Assembly: GCA_963808615.1 (NCBI GenBank)
Contig: CAWEGV010000002.1
Span: 193,506-257,505, forward strand
Reading direction: 5' to 3'
DNA from: Palsa-504 sp963808615
GTDB taxonomy: Bacteria; Actinomycetota; Actinomycetes; Streptosporangiales; Streptosporangiaceae
Length of the DNA: 64,000 nt
The notes beneath the pieces were generated by a model that saw nothing but the letters and a program-made list of their open reading frames with translations, made no database searches and was not told the origin of the DNA. The translations under genes and the position numbers were made by a program. Below are positions 45,796 through 56,003 of the stretch, piece by piece (the stretch's first letter is position 1; each line of letters starts with the position of its first letter).

Positions 45796-46431
45796 ATGAA
45801 GCGTCTGACCCGGGCCGAGCAGTCTGAACGCAACCGGGGGCTGGTGCTGGCCGCCGCCCGGCGGGTCTTCTTGGACCGCGGGTATCACGGGGCGACGCTG
45901 GAGCAGATCGCCGATGAGGCGGGCTTTTCCAAGGGCGTGGTGTACTCGCAGTTCGAGAGCAAGGCCGACCTGTTCCTGGCCCTGCTGGAGGCCAGGATCT
46001 CCGAGCGGGCGGCGGAGAATGCCAGGCTTGCCGAGTCCCTGCCCGACGGAGACCTTGTGGGCCTGATCGATCACTTCACCCGCGGTGACCAGGCCACACC
46101 CGGCTGGCAGCTGCTGGTGATCGAGTTCCGGGTGCACGCCGCGCGGGACGCCGGGCTCAGCCGCCGGTACGCCGTGGCCCACGCCCGCACCGTCGAGGCG
46201 CTGGCCGGCGTGCTCGCCACGGTCTGCGCGCGGACCGGGCAGGCGCCCGCGGTCCCGCCGCGCCGGCTGGCAGAGCTGGCCCTGGCCCTCAGCGTCGGCG
46301 CCGCGCTGGAGCAGGCCGCCGACCCGGACGCGCTCGGCGGCGGCCAGGTGGCCGCCCAGGTGGCCCGGGTGCTTGAGCCGCTGGTGCGGCCGCCGGCAGC
46401 GGTTCCGGCGGTGGGATCAGCCGGGCCATGA
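45796..46431 (+). CDS. TetR-family transcriptional regulator
   Basis: A 211-residue regulator with the N-terminal helix-turn-helix region AARRVFLDRGYHGATLEQIADEAGFSKGVVYSQFESKADLFLALL (in sequence, residues 21-65) and a helical ligand domain. It is the first gene of a three-gene operon: its stop overlaps the ligase start (ATGA). The promoter palindrome suggests autorepression, so the operon may be induced by a substrate or product of the ligase and methyltransferase. Confidence 0.93.
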   Translation: MKRLTRAEQSERNRGLVLAAARRVFLDRGYHGATLEQIADEAGFSKGVVYSQFESKADLFLALLEARISERAAENARLAESLPDGDLVGLIDHFTRGDQATPGWQLLVIEFRVHAARDAGLSRRYAVAHARTVEALAGVLATVCARTGQAPAVPPRRLAELALALSVGAALEQAADPDALGGGQVAAQVARVLEPLVRPPAAVPAVGSAGP

Positions 46432-47813
46432 CCGCGATGACCGTGCCCGCGCGGCACGCCTCCTTGCCCGCCCGGGTGTCCGCGGAGCTGACCTGGCGTC
46501 TTGCCGAGCACACGTGGCGGCTTGGCTGGGACGCCGACCAGCTGGCCGCCCATCAGCGGGAGCGGCTGCGGGTGCTGCTGGCGTACGCGGCCGAGTATTC
46601 CCCGTTCCACGCCGGCCGCCTGCGCGGGCTGGATCTGAGCCGGTTCGAGGTCGGGGACCTGGCCGGGCTGCCGGTGATGACCAAGGCGCAGATGATGGCC
46701 GAGTTCGACGATGTCGTCACCGACCGCCGGCTCAGCCGCCGCCTGGCCGAGCAGCACCTGGCCGCCTCGGCGCACGCCCCCGGCCTGCTGCTGGATGAGT
46801 ACGTGTGCCTGGCCTCGGGCGGCAGCTCGGGCCTGCGCGGCGTCGTCGTGCAGACGCTGGGCGAGTTCACCGATTTTGTCGCCTCGCTCATGCGGCGGGG
46901 ATATGCCCGGGCGCTGGCGGCGGGCGGTCCGCCGCCACCTGGCCTGGTGCTGGGCCAGGTCGCCGCGGCTTCGCCGGTGCATTCCAGCGGCTTCGGCGCG
47001 GCCGTCGCCACCGGGCCGCCGGTCCGGCTGATCCCCGCGCCGGCGACGCTGCCGCTGGCGGAGATCGTTGCCCGGCTCAACGCCGCCCAGCCGCCTGCCC
47101 TGCTCGGTTACGCGTCCAAGCTGGCCGAGCTGGCCCGCGAGCAGCTGGCCGGGCGGCTTACCATCGCCCCGCGGTCGGTCACGTCGGTCTCCGAGGTGCT
47201 CACCGCGGCGGACCGTGCCGTCATCGAGCGGGCGTTCGCGGTGGCGGTGATCGACTCGTTCGTGTCGACCGAGGGGCTCGTCGGACACAGCGAGCCTGGC
47301 GGGTCGGTGATGAGCTTCGCCAGCGACATGTGCCTGGCCGAACTGGTCGACGACGACGACAACCCGGTACCGCCCGGGGTGCCCTCGGCCAAGGTGCTGG
47401 TCACCAACCTGCACAACCTCACCCAGCCGCTGGTGCGCTACGAACTCTCCGACCGGTTCACCATGCCAGAGGGCACACTGGCGGCCGGCTGGCTGCGCGC
47501 CAGCATCGAGGGGCGAGCCGATGAGGTATTCCGGTACGGCGGCGTGCCTGTCCACCCGCACGTGATCCGCAGCGCCCTGGCCGCCGAGGGCACGGTTCGC
47601 GAGTACCAGGTCCACCAGACCGAGGCCGGCATCGATGTTACCTGCGTCACCGGCGGCCACCTGGCCACAACCAGGCTGGCCGCGCGGCTGGAGCACGCCC
47701 TGCGCCAGGCAGGGCTCACCGAGCCGCAGGTCAGCATCAAGCTGGCCGAAACAATCACCCGCGACCCCCAAACCGGCAAGGTCAGCCGCTTCATACCAGG
47801 GGAGGCCAAATGA
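46428..47813 (+). CDS. PaaK-like AMP-forming CoA ligase (F390 synthetase group)
   Basis: A 461-residue adenylate-forming enzyme of the phenylacetate-CoA ligase type. The phosphate-binding loop is LASGGSSGLRGVV, with SFVSTEGLVGHSE in the middle. The A8-like region reads LRASIEGRADEVFRYGGVPVHPHVIRSAL, and the C-terminal catalytic Lys is in DPQTGKVSRFIPGE. These enzymes activate aromatic acids or, in F390 synthetases, adenylate a cofactor. Start overlaps TetR by 4 bp; the end overlaps the methyltransferase. Substrate unknown. Confidence 0.85.
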   Translation: MTAMTVPARHASLPARVSAELTWRLAEHTWRLGWDADQLAAHQRERLRVLLAYAAEYSPFHAGRLRGLDLSRFEVGDLAGLPVMTKAQMMAEFDDVVTDRRLSRRLAEQHLAASAHAPGLLLDEYVCLASGGSSGLRGVVVQTLGEFTDFVASLMRRGYARALAAGGPPPPGLVLGQVAAASPVHSSGFGAAVATGPPVRLIPAPATLPLAEIVARLNAAQPPALLGYASKLAELAREQLAGRLTIAPRSVTSVSEVLTAADRAVIERAFAVAVIDSFVSTEGLVGHSEPGGSVMSFASDMCLAELVDDDDNPVPPGVPSAKVLVTNLHNLTQPLVRYELSDRFTMPEGTLAAGWLRASIEGRADEVFRYGGVPVHPHVIRSALAAEGTVREYQVHQTEAGIDVTCVTGGHLATTRLAARLEHALRQAGLTEPQVSIKLAETITRDPQTGKVSRFIPGEAK

Positions 47814-48877
47814 TGTTCCTAGACTGCCCCGCCTGGCTGGACGAGGAAGGCGCCATCAGATGCGGGCTTCCCGCCGAGGTCAGGCACAGGTTCATCACAC
47901 GCTCAACCGGCGGGCCCCTCGAAAGCGCCATGATCAGGTGCCCTGCCGGGCACTGGTTCAACGGGCCCATCGAATTCCTCACCCGGGAAAGCAGCGACAA
48001 GCATCCGCAGGGCCTTGCCGGCGCACGCGCGGCGACGGGCGGCTACGTGCACGCGAACGCGGCTTTCGACGATGAACTACGCCGGCTGCGCCTGCTGGAA
48101 GCGCGCTACGACCCCCACACCTTCCGCCGGCTGGCCAGGTTCGGCCCGCTGGCCGGGACCCGGTGCCTGGAGGTGGGCGCCGGAGCCGGCTCGGTAGCCC
48201 GCTGGCTCGCTGCCCAAGTCGGCCCCGCTGGCCAGGTCGTCGCCACCGACACCAACCCCCGGTTTCTCGCTGCCGCCGAAAAGGCCGGGGTGGAGGTCCG
48301 CCGCCACAACATCCTGGCCGGCCCGCTCGAACCCGGCCGCTACGACCTAGCGCACTGCCGGGCCCTGCTGCTCCATCTGGCCGACCCGCGGCAAGCGGTC
48401 CGCAACATGGCGGCGGCACTACGACCCGGCGGCTGGCTCCTCATCGAAGATGCCGACTACGTCTCGCTTGTCGCGGCCAACCCAGCCCACCCGCGAGCCG
48501 CCCGCTTCGACCAGACCGTCGGAAAACTAACGACGTTCTTCGCAGCATCAGGGGCCCTTGACCACTTCCTCGGCCGGCGCCTGCCCTCGCTTGTCACCGC
48601 CGCCGGCCTGGCCGAAACCGGATCCGAAGCGATTGCCTGCCACCGGCACGGCGGCAGCGGGGAGGCCGAGTTGCTGCGCCGCTCACTGGAACGGATGAAC
48701 TCCCTGGCCCTGAGCCACGGCGTGGCCCGCCAAGAAGAACTCGACGCGGTGGCCGCAGCCACAGCCGACCCCTCATTCACCTTCATAGACGCGCTGAGCG
48801 TCGCCGCCTGGGGCCGGGCTCCCCGCTCAGGTGCCGCGCGGCAGACGCGCGAACGCAGCCGATCAGGCAAACCATGA
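47813..48877 (+). CDS. Methyltransferase with an N-terminal Cys-rich domain
   Basis: A 354-residue fusion. Residues 1-60 form a small Cys-rich module (DCPAWLDEEGAIRCGLPAEV, IRCPAGHWFNGPIEF) that is usually a stand-alone actinobacterial protein. Residues 90-340 are a class I SAM methyltransferase with motif I CLEVGAGAGSVARWLA and the acidic motif VVATDTNP. ATG 47813 or ATG 47810 may be used after GGAGG. Coupled to the ligase, it may methylate the ligase product. Target unknown. Confidence 0.85.
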   Translation: MFLDCPAWLDEEGAIRCGLPAEVRHRFITRSTGGPLESAMIRCPAGHWFNGPIEFLTRESSDKHPQGLAGARAATGGYVHANAAFDDELRRLRLLEARYDPHTFRRLARFGPLAGTRCLEVGAGAGSVARWLAAQVGPAGQVVATDTNPRFLAAAEKAGVEVRRHNILAGPLEPGRYDLAHCRALLLHLADPRQAVRNMAAALRPGGWLLIEDADYVSLVAANPAHPRAARFDQTVGKLTTFFAASGALDHFLGRRLPSLVTAAGLAETGSEAIACHRHGGSGEAELLRRSLERMNSLALSHGVARQEELDAVAAATADPSFTFIDALSVAAWGRAPRSGAARQTRERSRSGKP

Positions 48878-48992
48878 GGCAAGCACAAGGTTGCCGGCAG
48901 GCATTCCTTGCCGCGCACCGGGCGCTGTCGGCGAGGGCGCGCTGGGCTGACCGGGATGGGGTGCGCCACCGGGCTGCGTTAGGCTCGCGGCC

Positions 48993-49796
48993 GTGGAGCG
49001 GTATGTGATCCGGGGCGGGCGCGAGGGATACGACCGGCTGTTGCTGCTGGCGCGGGCGAGCTGGCCTGCCACTGCCGCCTTGTTCGGCCGGGCCGGAATC
49101 CGGGCGGGCATGCAGTGCGTGGACCTGGGTTGCGGCGGCGGGGAAGTGACCTTTGAGCTGGCGCGGCTCGCCGGTCCCGGCGGCTCGGTTACCGGCGTGG
49201 ATATGGACGAGGTGAAGCTCGGCCTGGCCCAGAAGGCCGCGGTGGAGCGCGGCGTCAGCAACGTTGAGTTCCTCGCGGGGAACGTCAACGACTGGGACGA
49301 ACCGGGCGCCTACGACGTGGTGTATGCGCGGTTCCTCCTGCAGCATCTGAGCGAGCCGGTGGATATGCTGCGCCGGATGTGGGCCGCGGCTCGGCCCGAT
49401 GGCCGCGTGATCGTGGAGGACCCGGATTTTGACGGGTGGTGCTGTCATCCGCCCAATGAGGGCTTCGATTTCTTTGTGCGCGCCTACACGGAAGTAATCC
49501 GGCGAAGGGGCGGTGACCACGCCTCCGGGCGGAAGCTGTACCGGTACTTTCTTGACGCGGGGCTCCCGGCGCCGCAGGTGGCCCTGGTGCAGTCGGTTGT
49601 CGTGAGCGGAGAGGAAAAGGAACTGGCGTGGTCGACGCTGGATGCGACAAGCGAGGCGATCCTTGCCGAGGGCGTGGCCACCCCCGGCGAGCTGGCCGCC
49701 GCCCTGGCCAGCCTCAGGCAGTTCACCGACGACGAGACGACGCTGATCGCCCGTCCCCGCATCTTCCAGGCGTGGTCGGCCAGGGAACCAACGTAA
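48993..49796 (+). CDS. Class I SAM-dependent methyltransferase
   Basis: A 267-residue methyltransferase. Motif I is CVDLGCGGGEVTFELAR, motif II VTGVDMDEVKLGLAQ, and the motif IV/V region reads YDVVYARFLLQHLSEP and GRVIVEDPDFDG. It starts at GTG 48993, 115 bp downstream of the fusion methyltransferase, and may be part of the same transcript. Substrate unknown, probably a small molecule. Confidence 0.88.
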   Translation: MERYVIRGGREGYDRLLLLARASWPATAALFGRAGIRAGMQCVDLGCGGGEVTFELARLAGPGGSVTGVDMDEVKLGLAQKAAVERGVSNVEFLAGNVNDWDEPGAYDVVYARFLLQHLSEPVDMLRRMWAAARPDGRVIVEDPDFDGWCCHPPNEGFDFFVRAYTEVIRRRGGDHASGRKLYRYFLDAGLPAPQVALVQSVVVSGEEKELAWSTLDATSEAILAEGVATPGELAAALASLRQFTDDETTLIARPRIFQAWSAREPT

Positions 49797-49798
49797 CT

Positions 49799-50330
49799 GG
49801 CCGGCAGCCACCAGGGACCGGCCGGCCGGCATATGCGCCAATGTGTATTCACCTGGACCGCGGAGGGCGCCGGTATCGGCCGGAACCGGCCAAGGCCACC
49901 AACCGGCACATGATCGCGGCGTGCGGCGTCTTGTCAAGACCACTGGCACCAGGCCCCATTCAGACCTCGGCAACCTCACTCCCGGCCTTGCTCGTTGCGG
50001 CGAGTGACCAGGCCAGATCCCGAACTGGACGCGCACTGCCGCCGTTCGGCGCGGCCGGGTCGGGCGTAGCGCCATCGCCGCGATGAGCGCAGAGTTGGGC
50101 TATGTGCACGCTGGCGGCGGAGCCGTTCAGCGGCGCGGGCTTGTCTTGCACAGTGGCTGATTGGGCTTCAAGATCCCTTAGTGCCAGGCGGTGCAGGAGC
50201 CCGTGGGCTGCGACTCGATGCCTTTGTGCCCCACTCGGCAGCCGACCTGAGCCTGCCCGGTTCAGCCGGGACCGCGCAGGATGCCCGTGATTGTCTGGGT
50301 CGGTACCGGCTCGGCTCACTGCAGAGCACC
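49799..50330. other. Gap with a hairpin
   Basis: A stem of GGCCGG and CCGGCC (49799-49804 with 49818-49823) follows the methyltransferase and may act as a terminator. Beyond it no gene is recognised before the convergent monooxygenase. Confidence 0.4.
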
Positions 50331-51929
50331 TCACGCCGGTGGTGCGGAAGCTGGGGCGGGCTGTCGTCCCCTGGTGGTCCCGAACAGCCGGTGCAGGTAA
50401 TCGAGCAGGCTGTCTGGTCTGGTCACGGACCCGCGTACTGCCACATAGCCGTCGGGCCGAAGCAGGTAGACGTTCTCCGCTGGGCCGAGGCCGGGCCAGT
50501 CCGTGCGGCTGTTCTGTTGTGTGACCACATCTATCTGGTCCTGCCAGGGGTGCATCTTTGGCGGCAAGTCTCCGCCGGGGCCTGGGCCGGAGATCAAGAG
50601 CACGTGCCGGCCGTGCCGCAAGACCTCGTAGAGCCGGGTTTTTCCTTCATTGCCGGTCACTTCGAGGTCTGGTGCCCGTTCGCCCGGTTGGAGGCCGTGG
50701 CGCCTGCGGCCGGGATGCGTCAGTGTGCTTGAGGGGTAGGCCACGTTGATGTGGCTTATCCGGCGGACGGCCCGGCGCTGGATTGGCGTCAGGCGGCCGG
50801 CGATCGGGACGATGGTGTTCCGGAGGGCCCGCTGCACGGGGTGGGTCATGGTGCCGAGCTTGACCAGGTTGTGCGTCAGGGCTAGGACGTCTGCGGCCAC
50901 CGGGCCGCGCTCCTGGCCGTAGCTGTCCAGCAGCCCGTCTGGTGCCTGGCCGGAGGCCACCAGGGCCAGCTTCCAGGCCAGGTTATGGGCGTCCATGATC
51001 CCGGTGTTCATGCCTTGCCCGCCTGCCGGACTGTGGATATGGACGGCGTCGCCGGCCAGCAGGATGCGCCCGCGCCGGTAGATGTGGGTGGAGCGCCGCT
51101 GGGTCTGGAAGGTGGCGAGCCAGGCCGGATCGGCCACGGGCACTGGCTCCGGTGCCCTCTGGCCGACGAGCCGCTGGATCTCCTCCAGCGTCGGTGGCCG
51201 CCGGTCGCGCTCCCCGGCGTAGGGGAGGATCACCCGCCAGCGGTGCTCACGCATCGGCATGCAGATCAGCGGCCGGCCATCGCGCCGGAAGAACGCGTGC
51301 ATCTCATCATCGGGACGGTCCCAGCCCAGGTGGACGTCGGCGAGCAGCCAGTCCTGCGCGTACGGGTGCCCGCGGAAGTCCAGGCCGAGCTCGCTGCGAA
51401 CACGGCTGTGTGCGCCGTCGGCGCCGACAACGTAATCAGCTGTGACAGTCCGCGCAGTGCCTCCCAGCTCGATGACCGTGGCGGTGACGCCGCCGGGGGC
51501 CTGGCGGAGACTGCTGAGCTCGGTCCCCTCCTCGACGCTGCCGCCCAGCTCGCTGACCCGCTGGCGGAGAATCGTCTCGGTCACGTCCTGCGGGACGTCG
51601 AGCATGAAGCCGAACGCTGATCCATTGCGGGCCAGTTCCAGGCGGACCAGAGTCTTCCCGTCGGTGTACATGTGGAAGCGGCGGACCACCTGGCCGTGCT
51701 CGGCGAACCGCTCCGCCAGGCCCATCATGTCGAGCACCTCGAGCGTGCGTGCGTGAATGCCCAGGGCGCGGGTCTGCCGGACCACACCGTCACCCTTATC
51801 GATGATCCGGGCCCGGATGCCGCGGGCCAGCAGCTCGCAGGCCAGCACGAGCCCGGTCGGCCCCGCGCCCACGACCAGGACCTGGCACTGGCGACGGCTG
51901 CTCTGCTGGGACTGGCTGATGCTTGTCAT
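50331..51929 (-). CDS. FAD-dependent aromatic monooxygenase
   Basis: A 532-residue class A flavoprotein monooxygenase. The Rossmann motif is VLVVGAGPTGLVLACELLARG, the DG motif YVVGADGAHSRVRSELG, and the second FAD motif ILLAGDAVHIHSPAGGQGMNTGIMDAHNLAWKL is complete. A C-terminal thioredoxin-like region follows. ATG 51929 gives the normal family start. It lies 55 bp downstream of the LuxR-ATPase gene in the same orientation and may be its target. Hydroxylation of an aromatic or polyketide substrate is typical. Confidence 0.92.
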   Translation of the reverse strand: MTSISQSQQSSRRQCQVLVVGAGPTGLVLACELLARGIRARIIDKGDGVVRQTRALGIHARTLEVLDMMGLAERFAEHGQVVRRFHMYTDGKTLVRLELARNGSAFGFMLDVPQDVTETILRQRVSELGGSVEEGTELSSLRQAPGGVTATVIELGGTARTVTADYVVGADGAHSRVRSELGLDFRGHPYAQDWLLADVHLGWDRPDDEMHAFFRRDGRPLICMPMREHRWRVILPYAGERDRRPPTLEEIQRLVGQRAPEPVPVADPAWLATFQTQRRSTHIYRRGRILLAGDAVHIHSPAGGQGMNTGIMDAHNLAWKLALVASGQAPDGLLDSYGQERGPVAADVLALTHNLVKLGTMTHPVQRALRNTIVPIAGRLTPIQRRAVRRISHINVAYPSSTLTHPGRRRHGLQPGERAPDLEVTGNEGKTRLYEVLRHGRHVLLISGPGPGGDLPPKMHPWQDQIDVVTQQNSRTDWPGLGPAENVYLLRPDGYVAVRGSVTRPDSLLDYLHRLFGTTRGRQPAPASAPPA

Positions 51930-51984
51930 GACCGCAGACTGGACCCGGACGCGGCGCCGGGGCATCGGAAGAACTACCGAGGCC

Positions 51985-54304
51985 CTACGTATCTTTCGGC
52001 GCCATCCCGGACTCATACGCCCAGGCCACCAGCTGCGCGCGGTTGCTGAAGCCGAGCTTGGTCAGGATGTGGTCGACGTGCGTGTCGACGGTGCGGACAG
52101 AAAGGTGAAGCTGGCCGGCGATGCCCCGGTTGGTGAGACCCTGCGCGACGAGGGCCGCTACCTCCAGCTCGCGCCGGGTGAGCGTCCGGCGCGGCCCGCT
52201 GTGCCAGGCCTCCTCGGGCTCGTCCGCCAGCGCGTAGGAGACCGCCTCGGCCAGGCTCATCCGCCGTCCCTCGGCCATCATCTGCGCCGCCGCCGAGCCG
52301 AGCCGCTTCCTGGCCGGCGCCAGCAGCTGCTCCAGCCGTGCCTCTCGCACCGCCGGCATGCTCGAACTGGCCGGCCTCGCACAGCCCGCGCACCACTCCC
52401 GCCAGCCGCAGGGCCCGCCGGGGCCTGCCGGTGTGGAGCGCTACCCCGGCCAAGCCGGCGATGACCAGGGGGACAACCCAGCGGTCCCCCAATTCCAGGC
52501 ACGTCGGCAGGGCCTCCTCGAACGCGCCGCGCGCCCCGCGGATGTCGCTCAGGTCGAAGCGAGCGTGGCCGAGCATCTGCAGCGAGCGCGCGCCCACCGA
52601 CCGGAAGCCGATCGCGCGGCATAGCTCAACAGACCGTCCGTACCGGGCGCAGGCCTCCTCGACCTGACCGGTGAAATGCGCCGCCAGACCGGCGTACAGC
52701 AGCGCGGTAGCGAGGGCGGCCGGATCATCCAGCCCTTCCAGCAGCCGCAGGGCACGGTCCACATGCGGTCCTGCCTCGGCCGGGCGTTCGCCCGCGACCA
52801 GGCTACGGCCCAGGTAGACCTGGGCCATCGCCTCGCCGCGCCGGTAGCCCAGCTGCTGGCTCAGCCGGATGCTCTGGCCGAGCAGGTCACGCGCACACTG
52901 ATAGTCCCCTTGGTCGATCGCAAGCGACGCCGAACCGTTCAGCGCCTTCACCCGCGTGGCGGTCCCGTCCCCGTGCACGCCGAGCAGGGCCTCCAGCCGT
53001 CCGCGCCCCTCCGTGAAATGACCGCGGACGCCCCAGAAGCGGGACATGGCCACGGCCAGCCGCAGCGCATCGCGGGACTCGTGCTGCTGGTACCAGTCGA
53101 TGGCGGCGCGGATATTCTGGTGCTCGACCTCGAGCCGGTCAAGCCACTCCAGCTCGCCCGGGCCGCGCAGCTCCCGCGCGGCCGTTTCGGCCAGGGCCAG
53201 GAACGTAACGGCGTGGCTCTTCTCGACCCGGACCCGCTCCGGCATCTCGGCCAGCCGTTCAGCAGCGTACTCGCGGACCATGAACAGCATCCCGAACCGC
53301 GGGCCAACCGGACCCGCAAACCCCTCGATCCGGCGCAGCAGGCTCTGGTCGACGAGCTCCTGCAGCCCATCCAGGACCTCGACGCCCAAGTCGGTGACCG
53401 GCGCACAGACGGACTCGGCGGCCTCGAGGCTGATACCACCGCGGAACACCGAGCAGGCCGCCAGCAAGCGCCCGGCGCCCGCACCGAGCAGCCCGTAGCT
53501 CCAGGCGATCGTGCCCCTCAGGGTCTGCTGACGCTGCGGCAGGTCACGGGCACCGCCGACCAGCACAGGCAACGACTGCTCCAGCCGGGCGAGCAGCGAC
53601 GCGGGCGGCAAGACCTTGACCCGCGCCGCCGCCAGTTCAACCGCGAGAGGCAAGCCATCGAGTCTTCGGGCGATCCCCGCGACCAGGGCCGCGTTCTCCT
53701 CGTCGAGGACGAAGCCCGGCCAGACGGCCTGGGCGCGCTCGGTGAACAGCCGCACCGACTCACAACCCGCGACCGCGGCGACCGTCGCGCATTGCGGGTC
53801 GGGCACCCGCAGGGGAGGGACTTCAAACTCCTGCTCGCCGCTCACATGAAGCGGCGCCCGGCTGGTCACCACGATCCTCAGCGCCACCGTTGCCTGCAAG
53901 ATCTGCGCGACCACGGGAGCAGCCGCGATCAAATGCTCGAAGTTATCGAGCAGGATAAGGACCCGCGCGTTTTCGAGGTGGCTTCGCAGGCGATCCAGCA
54001 GCGGCCGGTCGCCCACATCCCGCAGCCCGACGCCCTGCGCGATCGACGACAGGACCAGATCCGGGTTCCCGACCGGGGCCAGCGCCACAAAGTACACACC
54101 GTCCGGGAAGCCGCCGGTGACCTCGGCGGCCAACTGCAAGCCAAGCCGGGTTTTGCCACTGCCACCCGGGCCCGTGAGAGTCAGCAGTCGGCTGCGTCCC
54201 AAGAGCTCCGTCAGATCCTGCAGCTCCCGCTCCCGGCCGATAAAGCTGGTCAGCTGGCGTGGCAGGTTAGCGGGAAACCGATCCAGCGCGCCCGTCCAGG
54301 GCAT
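51985..54304 (-). pseudogene. LuxR-type ATPase regulator with one frameshift
   Basis: ATG 54304 opens an NB-ARC/AAA-type ATPase (Walker A LTLTGPGGSGKTRLGLQLAAEV, RVLILLDNFEH as Walker B) followed by a winged-helix and TPR region. Near 52358 the frame changes at QFEH. The next frame reads MPAVREARLEQLLAPARKRLG and carries the LuxR helix-turn-helix (LTRRELEVAALVAQGLTNRGIAGQLHLSVRTVDTHVDHIL in pieces) to 51985. Repaired it would be about 770 residues. A base-call error is possible because all domains are intact. Confidence 0.82.
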
Positions 54305-54836
54305 GCGGCCATTATCACACCGAAACTCACCCCCAGACGAGCCGGGAACCGCTGAAGGACGGTCTGCGCTGATCACGTCCGGCCTGCTGCACGGCTCTTC
54401 CGGACGTTGCCCGTCACCGCAAGGGATCGTCTCACTGGACAGCGCAGTGCGAGTGCCGCCCGCCGAGCGCATCAGGCAACTCGCTTCTGGCACCCCGAAC
54501 GTCCTGATCGGGGCGGCTGCGGCTAGCCGGCAAGTCGGCTCCATGCGCCGCCGCGAATCGGAAGGGAGGATCCGTATCCGAGTCGCGCTGCTCCTATGTC
54601 ACGCCATGTATTCGGCCGAGCTCGCGGCCTGTAGAGAAATATCCGCAGATATGCTCGGCTGGCGGTCATCATGTCGGTGCCGTCGGGCCGCGGGAATGGG
54701 TGATATGCCGCCCGAGAGGATCTGAGCTTGACGTCTTCGACGGGATTCGCGATATCCCCGGGGGCTGGCCGTCGGCCGGGTTCTGCGGTGGGGTGAGGGG
54801 TGCCGTCCAGAAGCCGGGCCGGGTTATGGTCTAGCC
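54305..54836. other. Divergent intergenic region
   Basis: It lies between the LuxR-ATPase and the hydrolase-LuxR genes. Frames extend into it but show no similarity. The promoters of both genes are expected here; no clear elements were identified. Confidence 0.5.
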
Positions 54837-55907
54837 ATGCCGGTGTCCAGTTCAGCCATGCCGCTGCCTGCCGTGCGGCGGTTTACCTCCGCGAGGGCGG
54901 GGCTGGCCTACGAGGTCATGGGCGCGGGGGATACGGCCTTGCTGGTGATCCCGGGCTGGGTGTCGCACATTGATTACGACCTGTTGCGGCCGGAGATCTG
55001 CTCCTTCTACCAGCGGCTGGCTTGCGGACGCCGGCTGATCCGCTACGACAAGCGCGGTTGCGGACTGTCGGATCGAACCGCCGAGGCGAGCGCGCTGGGT
55101 GTGGACGCCCAGGTTGAGGATGCGGTCGCGGTCCTGGACGCGGCGGGAGTGCGGCGCGTGGCTGTCCTGGCCTGGTCGGCGGGTGGGCCGGTGGCAATTG
55201 CCCTGGCCGCGCGTTACCCGCAGCGGGTTTCCCGCCTTGTCCTTTACGGCACGTACGCGCGGCTCGTGGCCGCCCCCGATTACCCGTGCGGGCAGCCACC
55301 TGAGGTGGTCCAGAGCCTGCGCCTGCTGGTGCTGGCGGAATGGGGCCTGGGCTCACGGTTGCTGGCGAATGTCGTCGTCTCCGAAACCGACCCTGGCTTC
55401 GCGACCTGGTTCACCGGCTACCTGCGGTCGGCGAGCTCAGCCGAGGTCGCGGCCGACCTGCTGCGGGCCGTTGCCGAGAGTGATGTGCGCGTCCTGCTGC
55501 CTGTTATCGGCGTGCCGGTGCTGGTGATCCACCGGCGTGATGATTGCAAGGTCGACTACCGGGCGGGAAGCTACCTGGCCGAGCATCTGCCGCGCGCCCG
55601 GCTGGAGCTTCTGGAAGGCGTCGATCACCTGCCCTATAGGGGGGACTCCCAGGCGGTCACCAACGCCGTCGACCGGTTCTTGTGCAGCGCGGATCCGCAG
55701 CACCGGCCGTCGCGGGCCTGCTTGAGCCCCAGAGAATGCGACGTACTGCGGCTGGTTGCCGAAGGCCTGCGCAACCGCCAGATCGCGGCCGAGCTTGGCC
55801 TGAGCCCGGCCACCGTAAGCCGCCACCTGGTCAACATTTACGGTAAGCTCGGCATTGCAACCCGCGCCGGCGCGGCCAGCTTCGCCATCCGCTGTGGCCT
55901 GGTCTGA
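54837..55907 (+). CDS. Alpha/beta hydrolase fused to a LuxR DNA-binding domain
   Basis: A 356-residue fusion. Residues 15-280 are an alpha/beta hydrolase with nucleophile LAWSAGG, acid region VIHRRDD and His in GVDHLPY. Residues 292-356 are a LuxR helix-turn-helix (LSPRECDVLRLVAEGLRNRQIAAELGLSPATVSRHLVNIYGKLGI in pieces). The hydrolase part may sense or turn over a ligand, as in other hydrolase-like receptors. It lies 96 bp upstream of an O-methyltransferase. That gene is a plausible target. Confidence 0.88.
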   Translation: MPVSSSAMPLPAVRRFTSARAGLAYEVMGAGDTALLVIPGWVSHIDYDLLRPEICSFYQRLACGRRLIRYDKRGCGLSDRTAEASALGVDAQVEDAVAVLDAAGVRRVAVLAWSAGGPVAIALAARYPQRVSRLVLYGTYARLVAAPDYPCGQPPEVVQSLRLLVLAEWGLGSRLLANVVVSETDPGFATWFTGYLRSASSAEVAADLLRAVAESDVRVLLPVIGVPVLVIHRRDDCKVDYRAGSYLAEHLPRARLELLEGVDHLPYRGDSQAVTNAVDRFLCSADPQHRPSRACLSPRECDVLRLVAEGLRNRQIAAELGLSPATVSRHLVNIYGKLGIATRAGAASFAIRCGLV

Positions 55908-56003
55908 CTGCACCAAACGGTGCACTTCGGCGCTAGCGCTGAGCGGCGAATTTGCCGCGTTCGGAGGATGCGGCTGCGGGCGCCCGCCGCGTAGCTTGGC
56001 GCC

